From an uncultured Pelosinus sp. (GTDB taxonomy: Bacteria > Bacillota > Negativicutes > Sporomusales > Acetonemataceae): 27,644 bases of DNA. The stretch covers positions 1 to 27,644 of the forward strand of contig UQPB01000042.1 in the NCBI GenBank assembly GCA_900542835.1, in the 5' to 3' direction. This document shows, in pieces, positions 1 through 6,600 of the stretch (positions are counted from its first letter, which is position 1; each line of letters begins with the position of its first letter). The position numbers were made by a program, and so were the translations under genes. Under the pieces are notes generated by a model that was given only the letters and a program-made list of their open reading frames with translations, did not search any database and had not been told where the DNA came from.

Positions 1-16
1 GGGTACAGAGAACGTT

Positions 17-184
17 CTCCACAGAGGACACCGAGGGGCGCAGAGGTCGCAGAGGATCTTGGAGTTGATTGATTTAAATAGTCCGTCCTCCCTCTGTGCC
101 CTCCGTGTATCCTCTGTGTACTCCGTGGAATCGTCTTTCCCTCCGTGGAATCGTCTCTTTCCCTCGTTATCCGTGGAATCGCTC
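17..184 (+). repeat. Dispersed CTCCGTGT/ACACGGAG repeat, copy R1
   Basis: The left arm (about 17-56) is purine-rich, with units such as CACAGAGGACACCGAGG. The centre (about 64-80) is an AT-rich version of the family core (TTGATTGATTTAAAT). The right arm (about 88-133) has the complementary units CCTCTGTGCCCTCCGTGTA. Two further TCCGTGGAATCG units follow near 141-154 and 169-183. The arms could fold into a long imperfect hairpin. The same order of blocks occurs at 10411-10712 (inverted), 12009-12258 and 14846-15103. The copy may begin before the window. No ORF is associated with it. Confidence 0.75.
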
Positions 185-223
185 CGCCCCGGTTCCATCC
201 CTCCAGCCAGGTTGCCGCGGGCT

Positions 224-826
224 TTACGGCTGCGCTTCGCCGTCTGCCGCCGGCTGGCCGATCTCGTCCCACTCCGGCCAGAGAAAGTTCGCGTCCAGCC
301 AGGCGTAAAGCTTTTGCAGCCGGGTCTCGCGAATCTCGTCATGGCGTACCCATAAGTCCTGAAACTTAGAGACAAACGAAATGATATCCGTCAGCACCGC
401 CGAAAAGTTCAGCGGCGACAACGCCTGCTGACCGGTGCTGTGCAGCTCCGGCGACAGCACGATCAACTGCGCGGCAGCGCAGAACTCGTCGAACGCCTGC
501 AAACTCTCGTTCACCATCGGCCGGTAGCGGGCCTCGTTCAGATTAGGAATGCGGCTGCCGCCAATTGCCTCCAGTTCCAGCGTCGCCCGCAAACCGGAGA
601 ACTTCGCCGCCGCCAGTTCGTATTTCAGCCGCGCCTCAATATAGCGGCGGTCCTGCGGCTGGCCCGCGTACTGCTCCTTGATCAGTTGCACATAGCCGGT
701 GGCAATGCGGCGGGCGGCCTCGCAATAGAACGAAGCCGGCGGTGTGCCGCCGGAACTGCCGGCGCAGGCCAGCGACGGCCAGGCGAACAAAAACGCCAGT
801 GGCCACAGCAGCAAGCTTTTTTTCAT
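224..826 (-). CDS. Exported protein of unknown function (200 aa)
   Basis: I do not recognise a family. The start is the ATG at 826, preceded by AGGAGG at good spacing; a longer in-frame ATG at 931 lacks such a site. The N-terminus (MKKSLLLWPLAFLFAWPSLA) is a clear Sec signal peptide, with likely cleavage around ACA-G at residues 20-23. Cys21 sits in a poor lipobox (S-L-A-C), so lipoprotein status is doubtful. The mature part is predicted mostly helical, with a second cysteine pair candidate (FYCEAA, EFCAAA) and a Trp-rich end (WLDANFLWPEWDE). The start codon overlaps the stop of the 42-residue ORF upstream (ATGA), and the subtilisin gene lies just before that, so the three are probably co-transcribed and the last two translationally coupled. 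With an outer membrane present, the product would be periplasmic or surface-exposed. I see no clear terminator before repeat R1. Confidence 0.7.
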   Translation of the reverse strand: MKKSLLLWPLAFLFAWPSLACAGSSGGTPPASFYCEAARRIATGYVQLIKEQYAGQPQDRRYIEARLKYELAAAKFSGLRATLELEAIGGSRIPNLNEARYRPMVNESLQAFDEFCAAAQLIVLSPELHSTGQQALSPLNFSAVLTDIISFVSKFQDLWVRHDEIRETRLQKLYAWLDANFLWPEWDEIGQPAADGEAQP

Positions 827-951
827 GAAACCATCCTCCTTTTCCGCCGGTACGCCGCTTGCGCAACCGGCAAGCAGAGCACTGCCAGGGCCGCGAACAG
901 CACCAATAGCACGCAGATGGCCGCCGTGCAAACAAAGGCCGCTGGCGACAT
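823..951 (-). CDS. Small single-span membrane peptide (42 aa)
   Basis: A short ORF sits between the subtilisin gene and the 200-residue exported protein. The start proposed is ATG at 951, preceded by GAGGGA about 4 nt upstream. A longer form from ATG at 1044 would overlap the subtilisin end and lacks a ribosome binding site. Residues 4-34 are hydrophobic (core ICVLLVLFAALAVLCLPVA), followed by a basic tail YRRKRRMVS, which suggests one membrane span with a cytoplasmic C-terminus. Its stop TGA overlaps the next gene's ATG, a typical coupling arrangement. Function is unknown. It could be a small membrane partner of its neighbours, or merely a leader ORF that delivers ribosomes to the next gene. 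Confidence 0.5.
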   Translation of the reverse strand: MSPAAFVCTAAICVLLVLFAALAVLCLPVAQAAYRRKRRMVS

Positions 952-1019
952 CAGTCCCTCGCGGCTGTCACCGCCGCTAAGGCAGGCGCGGTGCAGCGGC
1001 AGGCGCCCCGCCCCGCCGG

Positions 1020-2021
1020 TCACGGCTTGGCCGCGGCGGCGCATTCCGCGGCCGCTACTGCCATCAGCGGTTCCGGCTCCGGCGCCGCCAGGGGATTGAG
1101 AATGATCCGGTAGCCGACCGTCAGGTCAAGGAAGCCGTTGCCCTCTTTGATCTTTTTATAGCCGATGGCGCTGGTGCGTTTGCAGAGCTGGGCGTAGATC
1201 TCGGCCTCGGTCAGCGTACGCTCGAAATCCTTTTCGCACTGGTTGATAATCAGCGCCGCCGCGCCGGTCACATGCGGTGTCGCCATTGACGTGCCGGACA
1301 GGGTGGCATAGCGGCCGTCGATATAGGTGGAGACAATGCCGACGCCCGGGGCGACCAGATCGATTTCCTTGTTCATGGTGCTGAACGGCGCCAGCTGTTT
1401 ATCGAGATCGACCGCGCCGACACCGACCACCTCGTTGTAGCCGCCGGGAAACTGCCGTTCCACCTGGCCGGTGTTGCCGGCGGCGCAGACGACCAGCACG
1501 CCGCTGTCCACCGCCTTAACAATCGCCGCGTGCAGGTCGGGATCATCCACCGCTCCGCCCAGTGACATCGAGATGATCCGCACCTTCTCGCCATTGGCGC
1601 CCCGCCAGGTGAGCGCGTACTCGATCGCATCGACGACATTGCGGTAATCGCCGCCGCCAAAGCCGTCCAACACCTTCAGGATCAGCAGGCTGGCCTCCGG
1701 CGCCATCCCCACCAGCCCGGTCCGGTTGGCGGCGGCGGCAATGGTGCCGGCGACATGAGTGCCGTGGCCGTTATAGTCTTCGTAAATATAGGTCTCGCCA
1801 TCGTCGTCCTGGGTGAAGTTGCGGCCGCCGACAATGCGGTCCTTTAGATCGGAATGGTCGCTCTGGCAGCCGGTGTCAAGCACCGCTACCACCACGCCCT
1901 GGCCGCGCTTGCTCTCATCCCAGACGGCCGGGGCCTGCATCAGCTTGACGCCGTCAGGAATCTGTTCGCTGCTGTCGAGGACGTTGTCGACAACAAAGGG
2001 AAGAAGCTGCATTTGTTTCAT
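1020..2021 (-). CDS. Intracellular-type subtilisin-like serine protease (S8)
   Basis: The protein has 333 residues with the full subtilase triad: Asp49 in AVLDTGC, His86 in NGHGTHVAGT, Ser245 in SGTSMATPH, and oxyanion Asn183 in AAGN. There is no signal peptide. The N-terminus (MKQMQLLPFVV...) resembles the short inhibitory extension of Bacillus intracellular subtilisins (LIPY-type motif), which in that family blocks the active site until it is clipped. The overall layout (GVKLMQAP.VW, DYNGHGTH, GGAVDDP) also matches IspA-like enzymes. The start ATG at 2021 has AAAGGAGGATCACC directly upstream. An Ala/Pro/Glu-rich tail of about 20 residues follows the catalytic domain and is not typical of IspA. 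It heads a three-gene group ending at 224. The likely role is cytoplasmic protein turnover, possibly during sporulation. Family call is very safe; the ISP subclass is inferred from the N-terminus and absence of an export signal. Confidence 0.93.
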   Translation of the reverse strand: MKQMQLLPFVVDNVLDSSEQIPDGVKLMQAPAVWDESKRGQGVVVAVLDTGCQSDHSDLKDRIVGGRNFTQDDDGETYIYEDYNGHGTHVAGTIAAAANRTGLVGMAPEASLLILKVLDGFGGGDYRNVVDAIEYALTWRGANGEKVRIISMSLGGAVDDPDLHAAIVKAVDSGVLVVCAAGNTGQVERQFPGGYNEVVGVGAVDLDKQLAPFSTMNKEIDLVAPGVGIVSTYIDGRYATLSGTSMATPHVTGAAALIINQCEKDFERTLTEAEIYAQLCKRTSAIGYKKIKEGNGFLDLTVGYRIILNPLAAPEPEPLMAVAAAECAAAAKP

Positions 2022-2085
2022 GGTGATCCTCCTTTACGGTTTAGTGGCAGAGGGTTGGGGTAAACGATTACGGGAACGGAGAATA

Positions 2086-2117
2086 ACGGTTCCACGAAGG
2101 ACACGGAGGGCACACGG
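2086..2117 (-). repeat. Repeat fragment R2 (half arm)
   Basis: The stretch TTCCACGAAGGACACGGAG and following GGCACACGG corresponds to the outer end of the family's CTCCGTGT arm read in the opposite orientation. No centre or second arm is recognisable, although TTAATTGAAA shortly after may be a remnant of the core. It lies between the subtilisin gene and the terminator of the gene upstream. Confidence 0.5.
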
Positions 2118-2147
2118 ATGATGAAAACAAGCGTGAATTAATTGAAA

Positions 2148-2182
2148 GATGGGGCCTGGACGGCGATGCGTCCAGGCCCATC
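2148..2182 (-). terminator. Terminator of the 439-aa gene
   Basis: A strong inverted repeat (GATGGGCCTGGACG and its complement with one bulged base, six-base loop) begins about 15 nt after the stop codon of the 2199-3518 gene. On the minus strand it is followed by TTTCAATT. It separates the receptor and unknown-protein unit from the subtilisin group. Confidence 0.75.
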
Positions 2183-2198
2183 TTGATTGGGACAAAGG

Positions 2199-3518
2199 TT
2201 ACTTCTGCTTGGTGGCCGCAGCCTGGGCCTTTGCCTGTTCTTCGATTTCCTGCGGCAGCGACAGTCTGACCGCAAGCTTGGTGCGCGCGGCGGAAACGGC
2301 GGCAGCCCTTGCTGCCATCGTTGTACCGGCAATTACAACCGCGGCGGTGTTCAGGTTAACATTGATGTTGTCAGAGCCTCTGACAATCCCCAGATCAGCT
2401 GGGGTAGCCTTCAACGATACAGCCAGAGCAGCGGACAGCGTATTGGCCTCATTGCCGCTGACAAACCAGAGCGGATCGCCGCTGTCGCCGGAAGGCGCCA
2501 GCATCCAGGTCGCCCCGGCAGGGGCAGTATCATCTATACTTGTCGATGATGCCAATGAAGCGGCTCTAAGCGAGTTAAGAGGAGTCTTAATTACCTGATA
2601 ATTATAGGAAGTATAGGAACTATTGTAATTAGCGGCCAGAATATAAGCATCGGTTCCCAGAATCGCGACATCCACGAAGTCGCCTTCTCCTGTCGGCGTT
2701 GCCGTTGCTAAGATATCGTTAACGGTAATCGGTGATGAAAATCTTACAACCTGCAGCTTGGAAGCTGCGCCATTACCGCCAGCCTGCTGGGCGCCGCCGA
2801 TTGAGCAGACATAGGCATAAAAATAGTTGGTAGGTGCCGGTCCTTTATCAGCGGCAACGGAAACGGCATTTTTATTGAGCGTAACCGGCCCAGTCACTGT
2901 TCCGGTGGAGATTTGTTTCATTACCACATAGGAATTATGGTAATCAGTGTAGTCGCTCGGATTAGGCAGGTTAAACAACATGACCAGCCTACCGTCCACA
3001 TAGTCCATGCCATTGCATTTCGCGACATAGGGACTCGGCACAGACGCCGAAGGCAGGCTATAATATTCGGTTACATCTGCGGCCAAAATTTCCGTGGCTA
3101 AATTGGCCAGACTGACCTTAATGATTTTGCCACTGTCATAATCGGCGACATACAGATCACTACTGACAACCACTAACGAATACGGATTGCTGAATTTCAA
3201 GAAGCTGCTGCTATATGTCTTGCCGCCGCTGCTGCCGACGAGCGTCCAGGCGTCCTGCGGCGGTGTCGCTTTCGGGACGGTAGGGATATAGAAGCCGATC
3301 GTCGCCGTGCCGGGCTGACCGAATACATACGTATAGCTGAGCACCATTGCGTATTCCGTGCCGTTGTACGCGAAATTCAGGACACGCGGATCGCCGGAGA
3401 AATTGACACCATTTAGTTGCGGCAATGCACCGGCACTTTTAACCCCGCTATTGGTTACCGAACCGATAACGCCTGAGGTATACGAACTATTTACTACACC
3501 TGCTGCCAATACGGACAT
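2199..3518 (-). CDS. Protein of unknown function, possible beta-propeller (439 aa)
   Basis: I do not recognise a family. The start is ATG at 3518 with AAGGAGGG about 8 nt upstream; an in-frame GTG at 3626 overlapping the receptor stop has no ribosome binding site. There is no signal peptide: the N-terminus MSVLAAGVVNSSYTSG is small, polar and Gly/Ser-rich. The body is rich in Ser, Tyr, Val and short beta-strand-like segments. One of them, LYVADYDSGKIIKVSL (about residues 122-137), looks like an NHL/six-bladed propeller blade, and others (GMDYVDGRLVMLFNL, AILGTDAYILAANY) could be further blades. The C-terminus changes to an Ala-rich, probably helical end (about 400-439). It follows the giant outer-membrane gene after 107 nt, in the same direction and before a strong terminator, so it is probably co-expressed. 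How it would reach a surface partner without a signal peptide is unclear. A cytoplasmic role cannot be excluded. Confidence 0.8.
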   Translation of the reverse strand: MSVLAAGVVNSSYTSGVIGSVTNSGVKSAGALPQLNGVNFSGDPRVLNFAYNGTEYAMVLSYTYVFGQPGTATIGFYIPTVPKATPPQDAWTLVGSSGGKTYSSSFLKFSNPYSLVVVSSDLYVADYDSGKIIKVSLANLATEILAADVTEYYSLPSASVPSPYVAKCNGMDYVDGRLVMLFNLPNPSDYTDYHNSYVVMKQISTGTVTGPVTLNKNAVSVAADKGPAPTNYFYAYVCSIGGAQQAGGNGAASKLQVVRFSSPITVNDILATATPTGEGDFVDVAILGTDAYILAANYNSSYTSYNYQVIKTPLNSLRAASLASSTSIDDTAPAGATWMLAPSGDSGDPLWFVSGNEANTLSAALAVSLKATPADLGIVRGSDNINVNLNTAAVVIAGTTMAARAAAVSAARTKLAVRLSLPQEIEEQAKAQAAATKQK

Positions 3519-3625
3519 GATATATTCCCTCCTTAAAATTTCATTTTTTGGGGCAGAGCTACTATCCCGGTAAGCTGCTACATTGGACTCACCCCCTTTC
3601 CGGCAACAATCAGTCCAAATTCCCA

Positions 3626-6600
3626 CTAGAATTTATGCTCCACTGTCGCATAATACATGCGTCCGGCCAACGGATAGCCAAGAGTGAACTCCCGCAAGCC
3701 ATCTGTCTGACGCAAGTCATAGCCTTTGTTGAAAATATCATTAACGCCGGCATTGAGTTTCCAACCATTGTTAAACGCGTACTTAACGCCAAGGTCGACG
3801 GTTGACAGAGCCTGCATCGTCCCCGAGGAGTTGCTGTCAATACCGGTAAACTGCTCATCCATGTAGTGGTATTCAGCAAATACATTCAGTTTATCACCAG
3901 GGAAGCGGTAATTGAGCCTGGCGTTCCAGACCCATTCCGGGGTATAGGAAATGGCTGATTTATGTCCATAGGTATGACCGCCAAATACATTCTGACTGGA
4001 TTCATATTCCGACTTCTGCCAGGTTCCGGCCAGGTTGAGACTGAAGCGTTCCCACTGCATGTTGTGCGTCAGCTCAATGCCGTGCACCTCGGCGGTATCC
4101 ATCGGGAAATAAGAGCCCGGTGCATTGGGTACGTTAGGCTGCCAGAGAGCGAACTGGTTTTTCGCATCGCGTTGGAACCAGGTCAACACGGTATCGGTGT
4201 CTGCCCGGGCCAGCTCACCTTGCCAGTTAACACTGAAGTCAAACTGGGTGCCGCGCTCCCAGGTCCCCTGTCCGGCCGCGCCAAAGAACTTCTCTGCCGC
4301 CTCATTGGGCTGGATTGTCGCGCCATCACCGAATAACTCATAGAAATTCGGGTGACGGTTATAGGTACCCCAGCTGGTCTTGACGCTCCAGTTTGGATTA
4401 AGCTGTTTTTGCAGCGCCACGCCGCCCGAATACTGCCATTCGCGATCACTGTCTGAGAGTGTGCTCATCTCAACCTTATCGGCGCGGGCGATTGGCGTAA
4501 ATTTGAAATCGCCTGCCTGGTTGAGGCTAATAGAGTCCTGCAGGGTCAGATGATACTCTTTAATCGTATACTTGTGTATAAACTGCCGTTTGGAGTCCTT
4601 ATGGCTGGAATGGTTATTCCATATATCCCAACTGCTTCCATCCGCGTCCATGGTTTCATGACTATAGTCGAAATTAAACTCCAGCAGGTGACTGTCACCC
4701 ATTTTCAATGCAGAATTTACATTGCCGCCCCATTTCTTGGAGTGGAATTCTGACCATAAAAAGCCTGGCCAGTTTACAGCAAACGGATCGACATAGCCAG
4801 AGCGCTGCAGTCCGGTCGCCTGGTAATCTTTCCTGCTGTCGAGATAATACAGCTTCCAGTTCCAGTCTAATTCACCGATTGTATCCCGCCGGCTGATTTG
4901 GATTTCTTTCTGGCGAATGTCCATTTCCGCGTCATTATAGCCTTTTAAGTAGTCCTCATATCCCACATGCCAAGGGGGAATTGGCTCCAGCCGGGCAACA
5001 GACCGGGGCAGCTGCTCATGCAGATCCTTCCAGGCGGCCTTCACCATCCAGTTATCGTTTTGCCATTTGACCATGCCGTCGCTATTTTGATAGCCATTGG
5101 AACGGCGATGGAGATCGCCATAGGAGCCCTCCTGAGCGTCAGGCCGCTGTTGAGGCAGGTTGGCAAAACGGAAATCGCCATCCCAGATATCGCGCTGATA
5201 AGTGGCTAGCAGGCTGCCGTCGCCCAGCGGGGTGGTCAATTGGTAATTGCCGGTATAGCCGCCATAGGAGCGCAGGCCCTGGCTGACGCTGCCGCCAAGT
5301 TTGTCCGGTTTTTTCGTGACAATGTTAATGACGCCCCCCAGCGGCGAGCCGCTGAAGCGGGCGGGTACATAGCCGCGGTAAACCTCCACCCGTTCGACAT
5401 TGTCGACGGGAATGGTCGAGAGATTAACCGCCGTGTCGCCGTTAAGATTCATCAGCACACCGTCAACATAGACATTGACCTGAGCGCCGGTCGAGCCGCG
5501 CACCCGGGCCACCGTATAGTGTCCGTCGCCGCTGATGCGCTGCACGAACAGACCGGGCACCCGCTCCAGCAGATCCGGCAGGTCTTTTTGTTCACCGGCA
5601 AATTCCGCCGGGTAGACGACACTGACCTGGCCGGGCGAGAGCTTTTTCTCCCACTCGGGCCGGGAGGCTTCCACTGTCAACGGGGCGAAGCTAAAGTCGC
5701 CGCCGGCCGGAGCCTCGGTATGAACAGCGTCAGCTGCTGCGACAGGAACAGATTTGGCTTCCGCTGATGCGCTTGGCTGCGGTTTGGCAGCAATCGGATC
5801 CACAGCGGCCGGCAGCGGCTTCGCCGCAGCGTCGATCGCCGTGCCAGGCGCTTCGGCGCCGGTGGCGACAGCGGCCTGGCGGCCGGCAGACGGCGCAAAC
5901 AGCGGTTCCGCCGTCTGTGCGATTAGCGGCTGCCCGACCACCACGGCGGCACCGCCGCTGTCTGTCACAGCGCGGTCCGCCGTCTGTCCGCCGTCGCGGC
6001 TGCCCCAGAAGCCGCCCCAGCTCCAGTTAAGGCCGCCGTTAAGCTTCCAGTCGTTGCCGCTGTCACTGCCGGTGGTTTTGGTCAGGTTCAGGTTAAACAC
6101 GCCGCTGGGCGAGATGTTGAAATTGCCGCCAAGACTGAACTCCCACCAGCTATCCTTGCCGCCAACGGTGTCGATAGCGCGTGTTTGATCGCCGTAATAG
6201 GAAGATAGCGCGCTGCCGCCGGCAAAGTCGTGGACAGCGGCGACGGCGGCATAGACATTGCCGTTGCCGGCAAGCTCCCGTCCCGCCGCCAGCGCCAGCT
6301 TGCCGGTAACGGTATCATAGCCGCCCTGGCGGACGCCGAGATTATTGCTGAGGCTATAGCTGGTTTCATCGACATGGCCAGCGAACAGGGCGACCGAGGG
6401 TTCAAGGAACCATCCGTTTTCCCGTTTAGCCTGATAGCCGTAGCGCAAGCCCAGGCCATAGCCCCAGGTGCTGTAATCGGCGTTGACGCGGCCATAGGAG
6501 CCGTCGGCAGTAGTGGTCATGAGGTGGTAGTCATTGGACAGGCGGGCGGCGGTGACCGCGGCGTCGAGGAAGTGGCCCTTATCGCCGATCCAGGAGGCGT

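Noticed and set aside
5680..6010. The autotransporter-receptor junction as a sequencing or assembly artefact
   Set aside because: The linker is an in-frame Pro/Ala-rich segment with composition like its flanks, and there is no internal ribosome binding site with signal peptide before the plug, as a separate receptor gene would need. An artefact remains possible but nothing in the sequence suggests it.
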